Positions 15,455 to 22,485 of a DNA stretch of 25,530 nt are shown piece after piece. How positions within the stretch are numbered: the stretch's first letter is position 1; each line of letters begins with the position of its first letter. The stretch spans positions 1 to 25,530 of IMG/VR virus record IMGVR_UViG_3300006224_000036; one strand, 5' to 3'. The position numbers and the translations under genes were made by a program. The notes under the pieces were generated by a model. The model saw only the letters and a program-made list of their open reading frames with translations. It searched no databases and was not told where the DNA came from. This DNA comes from a virus.

Positions 15455-16440
15455 AGCCATACCCCCTGATGTTCGACCGTCCACAGAACGGTCTTGATGA
15501 GCGAATCGTCGAAATCGACCGGGTACTCGTAGCCCGAATTCAAGAGCTTCGAGGAATCCAGCGCGTAGCGCAGGTCGTGACCCGGACGCTCCGAATGGAA
15601 ATCGACGATTTGGTACTTGAATCCCTTATCGAGAATCGCCGCGATTTTGCAAGCCAAATCCAGATTCGAGATTTCCTCGACCCCGGCGATGTTCCACTCG
15701 TCGTATCCCGCATATCCGAGGTTGATTATGTGCAGGAGTGCATCAGCGAGGTTGCGGGCGTGCAGGTACATCCGCGACCCGCTCTCGCCGTCCGCTGTTC
15801 CGTGAATCGGAATTTGCTTTCCGTCGAGGATATAGCGGATGCACTTGGGGACGAATTTCTCGAAATGCTGACGCTCGCCGATGATGTTCATCGTGTGCGT
15901 CGTGATGACCGGGACCTTGTACGTGTTCGAGTACGCGATGCCGATGGCTTCCTGCGCACTCTTCGACGCTGCGTACGGGTTCGAGGGACGGTGCCACTCG
16001 AATTCGCGAAACGCATATCCGTCGGGTGCCGGTCCGTACACCTCGTCCGTGCTGAAATTCACGAACAGACGAAGCTCGGGATGCCGCCTCGCGTAATCGA
16101 GGATGTGCGTCGTGGCATCCACGTTGTTGCGGATGAACCACGCAGGGTCGGAGATTGAGCGGTCAACGTGGGACTCGGCGGCGAGGTGGAGGATGAAGTC
16201 CACCTCGCCGACCTCGGCATCCACCGCGACGGGAATCGGCAACGTCAGGTCGAGCGAGTAGAAGCTCACCCTGTCCTTGTTGCTCTCCCAAATCTCGATG
16301 TCGGAAAGCCGGTCCTGCGTCAGCGACGCATATCCCAGCTTGTCGAAGATGACGATGTCCCAATCCGTGTTCTTCAGCAGATGCTCGACGAGGTGCGAAC
16401 CGACGAAACCCCGACCGCCGGTGACGACCGCCCTAGCCAT
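15451..16440 (-). CDS. rmlB: dTDP-glucose 4,6-dehydratase-like enzyme (RmlB type)
   Basis: This 329-residue protein starts at ATG 16440; longer frames upstream only add an Arg/Ser-rich shadow of the methyltransferase gene. The SDR motifs fit RmlB closely: GGRGFVG (8-14) for NAD, HLAAESHVDRSI (85-96), NFSTDEVYG with the catalytic D132-E133, and Y156-A-A-S-K160 in PSNPYAASK. R-x-x-N-I-style substrate residues appear as HTMNIIGERQHFEKFVPKCI. The normal reaction turns dTDP-glucose into dTDP-4-keto-6-deoxyglucose, the entry to rhamnose and other deoxysugars; GDP- or UDP-sugar relatives cannot be excluded. RmlA, RmlC and RmlD partners are not in this window, so the host or other phage genes must supply them. 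Its stop overlaps the next gene's start. Confidence 0.85.
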   Translation of the reverse strand: MARAVVTGGRGFVGSHLVEHLLKNTDWDIVIFDKLGYASLTQDRLSDIEIWESNKDRVSFYSLDLTLPIPVAVDAEVGEVDFILHLAAESHVDRSISDPAWFIRNNVDATTHILDYARRHPELRLFVNFSTDEVYGPAPDGYAFREFEWHRPSNPYAASKSAQEAIGIAYSNTYKVPVITTHTMNIIGERQHFEKFVPKCIRYILDGKQIPIHGTADGESGSRMYLHARNLADALLHIINLGYAGYDEWNIAGVEEISNLDLACKIAAILDKGFKYQIVDFHSERPGHDLRYALDSSKLLNSGYEYPVDFDDSLIKTVLWTVEHQGVWL

Positions 16441-16948
16441 AGCTCTTGTCCCAAGCACGCTTTTCGAGGGCGACCTCGATGTTGCCGCCTTCCATGTACG
16501 TGTTCGCGACAATCTTCCACGGCTTCGGCTTGTAGATGCGCCACAGCAGTCCCTTGGCGTTCGGCTCGATGGGGTCGAAGTACGCCCACGTGACCTCATT
16601 GACCGGGTTCACGTGGGTCGGGTCCTGCACGAACCCCTTCGAGTAAGCGTACGGCGCGGAGATGAGCATCTTGCCGCCCACCTCTAGGATTCGCCAGCAC
16701 TCGTCCATGAATTTGAGGAACCCGCCCTTGGCAGGGTTGATGTGCTCCACGAGATGCGAGCACAGAATCAGCTCGCAGCACTCGTCAGGCAGCACCCACG
16801 GGTACTCTTCGAGGTCTTGGACGATGTCCACACCCTTCACCGGACGGACGTCCACACCGACGAAGCCCTGCTGCTTGTTCTCGCCGCAGCCCAAGTCGAT
16901 GCGGACGCCACTCGTCCGATGCTTGTCGAGAATCTCTTTGACGTCCAA
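16433..16948 (-). CDS. SAM-dependent class I methyltransferase (second)
   Basis: This 171-residue protein starts at TTG (16948) next to an AGGGGGT site. The core reads VRIDLGCGENKQQGFVGVDV (15-34, motif I and the ribose-binding acidic residue), DLEEYPWVLPDECCELILCSHLVEHI (about 45-70), and RILEVGGKMLISAPYAYSKG, followed by DPTHVNPVNEVTW. This short form with SH-x-x-EH and DPTHVN matches a group of small phage- and bacterium-encoded methyltransferases found beside glycosyltransferases. It lacks a large lid domain, so the acceptor may be small or held by a partner. It shares little with the methyltransferase at 17466-18065 outside the motifs, so it is not a recent duplicate. It overlaps the next gene by 8 bases. 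Confidence 0.82.
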   Translation of the reverse strand: MDVKEILDKHRTSGVRIDLGCGENKQQGFVGVDVRPVKGVDIVQDLEEYPWVLPDECCELILCSHLVEHINPAKGGFLKFMDECWRILEVGGKMLISAPYAYSKGFVQDPTHVNPVNEVTWAYFDPIEPNAKGLLWRIYKPKPWKIVANTYMEGGNIEVALEKRAWDKSYG

Positions 16949-16952
16949 TGCT

Positions 16953-16959
16953 ACCCCCT
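16953..16959 (-). promoter_or_regulatory. Shine-Dalgarno site supporting a TTG start
   Basis: AGGGGGT ends 4 bases before TTG at 16948. No ATG or GTG is found in frame between this site and the methyltransferase motif I, so the TTG start is the best available. Confidence 0.55.
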
Positions 16960-16966
16960 AAGTGGT

Positions 16967-17476
16967 CTACGCCGTGGCGAACGCGAGGTTGTAGGTCACG
17001 TTCACGGCTTGGTTGTTGGTGCAGGTTGCGGCGGTGAAGCTCTGTGCGGCGAACAGCGTGCCGGTCGCCGAGCTGTTGAAGAGACCGACCTGCCCGATGC
17101 GGCAGGACGAGCCGGTGACGTCGGTGTTCCAGCTCGCAGCCCACGTCGCGTAGATGGCGAGCGACTTCGCGCTCGTCGAGGTCGAGAACGTGGTGCGGAC
17201 GTAGCTGCCGTTCGTCTTGGTGATTTCGCTGACCATCGCGGTCTGCGACGCGGAGACGGCGACCGTATCCGAACCGAGGGCGATGTGGGTGAGCGAACCG
17301 GCGTCGGCAGAGCTGCCGAGTGCCTTCACCATGTACTGCGTGAAGCCGTTGTCCACGACGATGTTCTTCTGCCAGCCCGAGTCGTGGGCGACAGTACCGT
17401 CCGGGTCAACGACGTGGAGACGGAACATCCCTCGAATGGCGATGCCGTCCCCGCAACCCTTCTTCTTACGAGGCAT
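16967..17476 (-). CDS. Putative small virion protein inside the sugar cassette
   Basis: The protein has 169 residues and an ATG start 4 bases after GGAGGAAG; it overlaps the methyltransferase end by 11 bases. The first 12 residues are very basic (MPRKKKGCGDG). The rest is beta-rich, with many Ser, Thr, Ala: DNGFTQYMVKAL, LTHIALGSDTVAVSASQTAMVSEI, IGQVGLFNSSATGTLFAAQSF and a C-terminal NVTYNLAFATA. The pattern (ALG-S-D-x-V-x-x-x-x-x-Q-T ... QVGLFN ... G-x-L-x-A-x-x-F) resembles a widespread class of small phage tail or baseplate-associated proteins with no firm name. It is not a sugar enzyme, so its place between two methyltransferases is odd; it could be a fibre or decoration protein and even the acceptor of the glycan. 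That is inference. Confidence 0.6.
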   Translation of the reverse strand: MPRKKKGCGDGIAIRGMFRLHVVDPDGTVAHDSGWQKNIVVDNGFTQYMVKALGSSADAGSLTHIALGSDTVAVSASQTAMVSEITKTNGSYVRTTFSTSTSAKSLAIYATWAASWNTDVTGSSCRIGQVGLFNSSATGTLFAAQSFTAATCTNNQAVNVTYNLAFATA

Positions 17477-18065
17477 CTGCTTCCTCCTTCTTGTCTTTAC
17501 GTGCGACTGCGATAGACGACACCGGATACCGTGTGTCCATCTGACCCAACCAGCCCTCCGTCAGCGGATGGACCGGAACCCCCGACTTCGTGAACTGGAC
17601 GTGGTCCCTCCATTCCTGTGTGAACGTCTTGCCGTTGGTCTCCAGATGGACGCCTACAAGCCCCGCCTGTGACACGCACAGGTCGAGTGCTCTCACATGA
17701 ACGCCCCACAAGCTCTCGCCATCCTCGGCGTAAGCGTTCGGGGCGGAGAGAAGGAGATAACCCCCCGGCTTCAGTACACGAGCGCACTCCTTGACCACCA
17801 CCATCGGGAAGATGCACAGATGGAGCAGGTCGGAGCACAGGACGGTGTCGTAGGTCTCGTCGTCCTGCGGAATCTCGTGCGCGTCACCTTCGATGTCGCC
17901 GATGGGTCGGAAGTCCAGACCGACCCACTCGCACTCGGGAAACAGCCGCTTGTAGGGCTTGCGACCGCATCCCACGTCGAGGACCTTGCCTTTGACGAAT
18001 TCGTTGCCGTTGGCGGCGAGGAACGCCCGCATCGGCATCTCTTGGATGGTCATCGGGTCAGCCAT
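17466..18065 (-). CDS. SAM-dependent class I methyltransferase
   Basis: This 199-residue protein starts 8 bases inside the previous gene, after GGGAGGTG. It has the standard AdoMet fold: motif I KVLDVGCGRKPY (27-38), WVGLDF with the acidic residue for the ribose (D51), GDAHEIPQDDETYDTVLCSDLLHL (motifs II-III, about 60-83), and RVLKPGGYLLLSAPNAYAE (motif V area). This is the Methyltransf_11 type, acting on small molecules or sugars. The C-terminal part (WRDHVQFTKSGVPVHPLTEGW) probably forms the substrate lid. In this cassette O- or N-methylation of a sugar or glycan end is a plausible job; capping a glycan chain is one possibility. The substrate is unknown. A host-interference role is less likely given the position. 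Confidence 0.82.
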   Translation of the reverse strand: MADPMTIQEMPMRAFLAANGNEFVKGKVLDVGCGRKPYKRLFPECEWVGLDFRPIGDIEGDAHEIPQDDETYDTVLCSDLLHLCIFPMVVVKECARVLKPGGYLLLSAPNAYAEDGESLWGVHVRALDLCVSQAGLVGVHLETNGKTFTQEWRDHVQFTKSGVPVHPLTEGWLGQMDTRYPVSSIAVARKDKKEEADAS

Positions 18066-18849
18066 CGAGCACCTCCCTCAATTCCAGAAGGAAACGCTCG
18101 GTGGAATTCATCTCGTGCCAGTACGCCGCCGCTTCCAAATCCGGTTCGGTGTATTTGAGCGTTTCGCGGATTGCGACAGCGATTGCGATGAAATCGTCGT
18201 GCCGCACGCGCCTCGCATAGTCCAGCTCGTGCGTCACCACCGCACGGCGACCGGCTTCCATGAATTCGCGTGGGCTTGCGGCGGAACCGTCATGGGTCGT
18301 GAGACGGATGCACATCGTCGATTCGGCGACGAGCTGCTTCATCATCGCTTCGTCGTACTGCCCGAATTGATACCCCACGAGTCTGACATCGGGCATCTCC
18401 TTGGCGAGCCAGTCCCCGACGGCTTGGAACATATCGTTGCCGTACTTGTAGGGGTTGGTGCCGAGGTAGCACGCAATCTGCGGGGTCTCGGGGAACGGGG
18501 TGACGTCGAAGTGGTGACGGGTCGCCCACATCACCGTCGTCGCATCCACGCCCTTGTCCCACAGCTCGCGTCTCAGTCCGTCCGAGTCGCAGACGTGAAT
18601 CGCCTCGGGAATGGAAGTGATGTCCTCCAGATGGAGCACGTCGCTCCCGCACCAATGGATGATGCGACGTTTGGCGCGAGAAGTCCGTTCGAGCGTCGCA
18701 TCGTACGAAGGTGGGTCGTACATTCCGACGATGTGGCAGTCGTTACAGTCTCCGACGTACCCGGCGTTGACGAGTTCGTATCCGAGGGCATCGGCGCACA
18801 CCCTTCCGAAGAAATCCATCATGGGCGGAGCATAGACGACGTTCCTCAT
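18058..18849 (-). CDS. GT-B-fold glycosyltransferase-like protein
   Basis: This 263-residue protein starts at an ATG overlapping the SDR stop (ATGA), with GAGGGAG just upstream. Features of a GT-B donor-binding half are visible: RRIIHWCGSDVLHL (about 61-74), AIHVCDSDGLRREL, then IACYLGTNPYKYGNDMF, PDVRLVGYQFG, MCIRLTTHDGSAASPREFMEAGRRAVV. The last resembles the ...E-F-M..G...V loop of GT4 enzymes, with E195 as the likely donor-binding glutamate. The protein is short for the family (usual 350-400), and its N-terminal acceptor half is reduced to about 60 residues, so it may be a minimal or partner-dependent transferase. It overlaps the next gene by 8 bases. Similar proteins occur in phage and bacterial glycan clusters; the activity is inferred. 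Confidence 0.62.
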   Translation of the reverse strand: MRNVVYAPPMMDFFGRVCADALGYELVNAGYVGDCNDCHIVGMYDPPSYDATLERTSRAKRRIIHWCGSDVLHLEDITSIPEAIHVCDSDGLRRELWDKGVDATTVMWATRHHFDVTPFPETPQIACYLGTNPYKYGNDMFQAVGDWLAKEMPDVRLVGYQFGQYDEAMMKQLVAESTMCIRLTTHDGSAASPREFMEAGRRAVVTHELDYARRVRHDDFIAIAVAIRETLKYTEPDLEAAAYWHEMNSTERFLLELREVLDG

Positions 18850-19730
18850 CGCTCCCTCATCCATTCGTAGGTGCGGCGAACGCCCTCTTCGAGCGTCACC
18901 TTCGGCTCGAAGCCGAGCGAGCGGATGTGGGAGAAGTCGGCTTTCTTGACCTCCGAGACGAGGAACGCCGGTGGGTTGGTCACCACATAGCTCCCGGTGC
19001 CCACGGTGTCGATGACGATTTTGGCGCAATCCTCCATCGTGCGGTACTCGTCGGTCCCGATGGAGAACGCCTTGTAGTCCTGCCAGTTCGGGGGTGTCGC
19101 CAGAACGAGGCGCAGCCCGTCGATGAAGTCGTCCACGTGGCACCATGACCGCACGCAGCCCCGGTGCGCCTTGATGATGTCGCCCTTCATCGCGGTGTCG
19201 ATGAAGTTCGAGACCGCAGACCTGAATTCGCCGTTGGGGACCTCGTGCTTGCCGTAGACCATGAACGGGCGAATCGAGTACGCCCGGATAGCCCCCAGCT
19301 CGACGTAGTGCTTCACCACGCCCTCGGCAGCGAGTTTGGTCAGTCCGTAGATGCCGTTCTGTTCAAGGATGTCCGGTTTCCCGAAAACGGAATTGTGCCC
19401 GTACACCTCGGACGTGGAGAAATTGATGAGCCAGCATCCCGCCTGATGACACGCGTTCACGACGTTATACGTGCCCTCGCAGTTCGAGCGGAACGACGTC
19501 AGCGGGTCGCTTTCGCCGGTGAGCCGTCCGACCTGTGCCGCCATGTGGATGACGACATCGGGACGCCTTGCGGCGATGAAACGCTGGAGGAACGGACCGT
19601 TGCAGACGTCGTGCTGCTGTTCTGGCTCGTCGAGGATGTCGTAGACACTAACGCGGTGCCCGTCGTCGATGAGCGCGGGCACAAGGGACTGACCGATGAC
19701 ACCTCTGCCACCGGTGACGACTATTCTCAT
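18846..19730 (-). CDS. NAD-dependent sugar epimerase/dehydratase (extended SDR)
   Basis: The protein has 294 residues and an ATG start with AAGGGGGT 6 bases upstream. It has the extended short-chain dehydrogenase pattern: the NAD-binding GGRGVIG (7-13), an acidic residue after the second strand (YDILDEP), HMAAQVGRL, STSEVYG (105-111) and the catalytic Y128-G-L-T-K132. A later block, GCVRSWCHVDDFIDGLRLVL, matches the C-terminal substrate domain with its HVDD motif. Such enzymes act on nucleotide-sugars in the cytoplasm (4-epimerases, 4,6-dehydratases, 4-reductases). STSEVYG, rather than STDEVYG, argues against a 4,6-dehydratase; an epimerase or GDP-fucose-synthase-like reductase is more likely, but the exact reaction is not decided. 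Its stop overlaps the next start by ATGA. Confidence 0.82.
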   Translation of the reverse strand: MRIVVTGGRGVIGQSLVPALIDDGHRVSVYDILDEPEQQHDVCNGPFLQRFIAARRPDVVIHMAAQVGRLTGESDPLTSFRSNCEGTYNVVNACHQAGCWLINFSTSEVYGHNSVFGKPDILEQNGIYGLTKLAAEGVVKHYVELGAIRAYSIRPFMVYGKHEVPNGEFRSAVSNFIDTAMKGDIIKAHRGCVRSWCHVDDFIDGLRLVLATPPNWQDYKAFSIGTDEYRTMEDCAKIVIDTVGTGSYVVTNPPAFLVSEVKKADFSHIRSLGFEPKVTLEEGVRRTYEWMRER

Positions 19731-19734
19731 TTCA

Positions 19735-20475
19735 CTACCCCCTTGGAATTCTGTTCTCTTCGTCGATGTACGGGCGCAGGAAATCGCGCACTTCCTGTCC
19801 GATGAGCGGGCGTTCCTCACCTCCGGTCGCCGACTCGCTGCTCCCGTGCTGGCGGTACTTGTAGAGCGGATTCGCTCCGAGGTAGACGACGCGGGGCTTC
19901 TCCAGAATCCAGTTCATCACCGTCGCGCCATCCATGAATTTCTTCGTGTGCTTGAATTCGTGCATCCGCAGCTTGCGGTCGCGGACCCATTTCCCCGAAA
20001 GCCCCGCGAACAGGGTCACCGAGACGCCGGTGATTTCGTACATCACGCGGACCTGCTGCTTGGTGTCGGTGGGCATCCAATGGAGCTGATTCATGCCCAT
20101 GTCGAGCTGCCCGTCCTCGCCGACGTGGTGCAGGTCGGCGAACGCCCAATCCGCATCCTCCGGGATGACCTGCGCGAGACGCTCGGCGGCGGTCGGATAG
20201 AGCATATCGTCGGCGGAAAGCGGGATGATGATGTCGGTCGGCTGTCGAAGCAGGGATTCCCATCCCCATTTCGCGCTTCCCGAATTCCCGGCGTGGCGGA
20301 CGAGCTTCACCTCTTTGGGGAGGTGCAAGAGCACTTCTTTCGTCTCGGGGTCGTCCGATGCGTCGTCGAACACGACGACACGCGCCTCGTGGGTCTGATT
20401 CAGCGCGGACTCCACAGCGTCAGGCAAGAAGCGTCCGAGGTTGTAATTGATGATTCCGATGGTCACGTGGGTCAT
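19735..20475 (-). CDS. GT-A glycosyltransferase (GT2-like)
   Basis: This 246-residue protein starts at the ATG that overlaps the previous stop (ATGA), with AAAAGG upstream. The N-terminus is a typical GT2 Rossmann-like half: VTIGIINYNLGRFLPDAVESAL, then VVVFDDASDDPET (about 33-45), where the aspartates bind the nucleotide. The DxD-like metal-binding motif is SADDMLYP (about 87-94). Downstream are FAGLSGKW, MDGATVMNWIL with a possible catalytic Asp, and VVYLGANPLYKYRQHGSSES, the usual end of the catalytic core. No membrane segment is present, so the enzyme is soluble, unlike many lipid-linked GT2 enzymes. It likely adds one sugar to an acceptor made by the neighbouring enzymes. Donor and acceptor cannot be told from the sequence. 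Confidence 0.82.
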   Translation of the reverse strand: MTHVTIGIINYNLGRFLPDAVESALNQTHEARVVVFDDASDDPETKEVLLHLPKEVKLVRHAGNSGSAKWGWESLLRQPTDIIIPLSADDMLYPTAAERLAQVIPEDADWAFADLHHVGEDGQLDMGMNQLHWMPTDTKQQVRVMYEITGVSVTLFAGLSGKWVRDRKLRMHEFKHTKKFMDGATVMNWILEKPRVVYLGANPLYKYRQHGSSESATGGEERPLIGQEVRDFLRPYIDEENRIPRG

Positions 20476-21464
20476 GTCAGCACCTTTTCGTACAGCTCGA
20501 CGACCGGGGCGATGTGGTAGCTCATCGTATAGCGGTAACGCATGAGCCGGACATCGGTCCGGAATTGCTTCGCCGGTGGCAGGTGCTTCATTTGGCTGAA
20601 ATCGTCGAGGTAAACCCCCAAACCAAGTTCGCACACCGATTTGAGCAGCGGATTGTTCAATGCCACGACGGGGATACCGGCGGCGAGGTACTCATACGCC
20701 TTGTTCGGGCTGGAGTGCTCCCATGCGTCGCACGGCTGCAACGTGCCCGAGAACCCCCAATCGTGCTGCGCGAGCCGGTGCGTCAGCAGCCGGTATTCGA
20801 GAACGGTGGGATGCTTCGTCCCTGTGCCGTAATCCACGCCGCCCCCGCCGGGATAGTAGTGGAAGTCGTTCCCCAGAAAATCGGCGAGCGGCGACAGGTC
20901 TCGCCATGCGTGCTTCGCGCCTCGCTTCTCCATACCGCCCGCATACACCACTCCCCCGAGATGGGGCAGTAGCTTGCGTTCGACAAGCGTGGACGAGCTG
21001 GCGTAGTTACCGACGCACGCATACGGCTTCCCCTCGATGTCGAATCCCTTGGAGATGGCGAAAGTACGCTGTTGCTCCGTGACGAACACGAAGGCGTCCG
21101 CAGCCGCGTAGGACTCCGCTTCCATGATGAAATTCGGGTCCTCCGGATGCGGGGGACGAGCCGAGGTTACGTCATGGACGTTGAAGATGATGGGGCGGTC
21201 GTCAATCTCGCGGATGTAGGGCACGGTCCAATTCGGCTCGTTGTGGATGTGTATCAGCTCGCCCGGAAGCTCGTGGACCGCTTTCGCCACATCGTCCCGC
21301 GTCCCGCTCTTGCGGGTGACGATTCGCTCGTAGACATCGGTGAATTGCGGTGGGAGCTGGCGTCCGACGACGCTGTGCCCCCACCCATTCTCTTTGAGTG
21401 CCTCGGCTATCTTGCCCGCACGTACGCACGGGTAGGAACCGGACACCATGACGGCATGACGCAT
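20472..21464 (-). CDS. GT-B glycosyltransferase (GT4-like)
   Basis: The protein has 330 residues. The ATG at 21464 is chosen: AGGGGGT lies 6 bases upstream, while an earlier in-frame start at 21527 would fall within the hairpin and add a non-conserved Pro/Gly-rich stretch. The fold looks like two Rossmann halves: N-terminal MRHAVMVSGSYP and HIHNEPNW, then NVHDVTSARPPHP, FVFVTEQQ, and a C-terminal donor half starting VVYAGGMEKRGAKHAW. The diagnostic motif is SSPNKAYEYLAAGIPVV (about 251-267), the nucleotide-sugar binding loop of GT4 enzymes, where the Glu of Y-E-Y-L contacts the donor. It probably transfers an activated sugar in the host cytoplasm. Its stop overlaps the next start (ATGA). The substrate is unknown; the location suggests virion or surface-glycan modification. 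Confidence 0.8.
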   Translation of the reverse strand: MRHAVMVSGSYPCVRAGKIAEALKENGWGHSVVGRQLPPQFTDVYERIVTRKSGTRDDVAKAVHELPGELIHIHNEPNWTVPYIREIDDRPIIFNVHDVTSARPPHPEDPNFIMEAESYAAADAFVFVTEQQRTFAISKGFDIEGKPYACVGNYASSSTLVERKLLPHLGGVVYAGGMEKRGAKHAWRDLSPLADFLGNDFHYYPGGGGVDYGTGTKHPTVLEYRLLTHRLAQHDWGFSGTLQPCDAWEHSSPNKAYEYLAAGIPVVALNNPLLKSVCELGLGVYLDDFSQMKHLPPAKQFRTDVRLMRYRYTMSYHIAPVVELYEKVLT

Positions 21465-21481
21465 CTGTTTACCCCCTAGAG

Positions 21482-21526
21482 TGCCGGGGCAGAGAAGTGG
21501 GGGGTAGTCGCTCCCCTGCCCCGGCA
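21482..21526 (-). terminator. Perfect 11-bp inverted repeat between coat and first sugar gene
   Basis: TGCCGGGGCAG (21482-21492) and CTGCCCCGGCA (21516-21526) are exact inverse complements around a 23-base loop. The hairpin starts 10 bases after the coat stop codon and ends 17 bases before the next ATG. On the minus strand the bases after it (CTCTAGGGGGTAAACAG) hold no T-run, so it is not a textbook intrinsic terminator. It may be an mRNA-stabilising stem, an attenuator or a processing site. The loop holds a C-run complementary to the downstream SD AGGGGGT. Confidence 0.6.
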
Positions 21527-21536
21527 AAAGGAAATG

Positions 21537-22451
21537 CTAGATGCCGGTCGGCGCAGCAGCGTACATCCGGAGACGCTGGACGTAGTTGCTGATGAGGACC
21601 TTGGCACCTGCGCGGAAGGTCGAGATGACCTCGTCGCCACGGGCGGAAGCGTCGCGGTCCTTCTCCAGACGGAAGTCACGCGGCTTCCACAGACCGACGC
21701 CTTCCTTCACGAACATGAAGCCAGCCGCGCCCGAAGAAGCGGCGACGTACGCCAGCGAGTGCTGGTAGACGTCGATGTCGCCCCAGAGACGCTGCACGAA
21801 GTACCGGCTGACGACCTGCTCGCCCACACCCGGCATCGCTGCCGCGTAGGTCTGCGTGTACGTGGACTTGGCAGTCCAGTACCACGAGTACGCGGGCACG
21901 ACGGCGTTCTTGGTTCCCGGCACCGAAATCTTGCTGGCGTCGAGACGCGCCTTCGCAGCGGCGTAGTGGGTGAAGGTGAAGCCGTTGGTGCTGTTGGTGC
22001 CCGTCACCGTACCGGTGGTCACACCGGCGGCGATGCGGTTGAGAATCATCTTCTCCAGACGGACGGCGCAGGTGTAACCCTGCTGCCGAGCAATCTCGCC
22101 CGGAATATCGACGATGGCGTCCTCCTTGACCACGTCGGTCACGAAGGACGTGATGCCCATCTCGGACGCGGTGATGATGACGCTCGCGTTGGTGAGCTGG
22201 GTGTAGTTCACGAAGTCGTTGACTTCGTTCAGGACCGAGCCGCCCTCTGCGATGGTCGTGGGGTCGAAGTACGGGTAGACGATTGCCGACCCCTTCTGAC
22301 CCTGACCGATGGGCTTGCACAGGCGAGGCAGGACACCCTCGTCGTACAGGAGCTTGTACGCCTGTGCCTCGATACGACTGATGACGCCGTTAGTGAACTG
22401 ACCGGAAAAACCGGTAGTCGCGTTTGCGCCCTCATAGGTCTTGGTTGCCAC
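21537..22451 (-). CDS. Major capsid protein
   Basis: This 304-residue protein, started by GTG, is the likely coat subunit with the HK97 fold. The N-terminus (about 1-60) is helical and Gln/Gly-containing, followed by KPIGQGQKGSAIVYPYFDP and EVNDFVNYTQLTNASVIITASEMG, a beta pattern like the strand and E-loop part of N4-gp56/P22-5-type coats. A long helix with EIARQQGYTCAVRLEKMILNRIAAG matches the spine helix region. The stretch AAKARLDASKI and a C-terminal beta segment (FRAGAKVLISNYVQRLRM) complete the fold. No cleaved prodomain or fused protease is apparent. It follows the scaffold gene and is itself followed by a perfect hairpin (21482-21526), which may help set coat output apart from the sugar genes downstream. 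Assignment rests on sequence pattern and position. Confidence 0.85.
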   Translation of the reverse strand: MATKTYEGANATTGFSGQFTNGVISRIEAQAYKLLYDEGVLPRLCKPIGQGQKGSAIVYPYFDPTTIAEGGSVLNEVNDFVNYTQLTNASVIITASEMGITSFVTDVVKEDAIVDIPGEIARQQGYTCAVRLEKMILNRIAAGVTTGTVTGTNSTNGFTFTHYAAAKARLDASKISVPGTKNAVVPAYSWYWTAKSTYTQTYAAAMPGVGEQVVSRYFVQRLWGDIDVYQHSLAYVAASSGAAGFMFVKEGVGLWKPRDFRLEKDRDASARGDEVISTFRAGAKVLISNYVQRLRMYAAAPTGI

Positions 22452-22460
22452 GGGTATTCA

Positions 22461-22467
22461 TCTCCTT
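22461..22467 (-). promoter_or_regulatory. Shine-Dalgarno site fixing the GTG start of the coat gene
   Basis: AAGGAGA lies 9 bases before the GTG at 22451. An ATG inside the same stretch (AAGGAGATGAATACCC) is in a different frame and opens no coat reading frame, so the GTG is the supported start. Confidence 0.7.
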
Positions 22468-22485
22468 GTTGGTTTCGGGAGATGC

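Noticed and set aside
21465-21527. Longer N-terminus for the GT4-like glycosyltransferase starting at 21527
   Set aside because: It would start inside the hairpin stem, lacks an SD and adds a stretch unlike the glycosyltransferase fold. The ATG at 21464 has a good SD.
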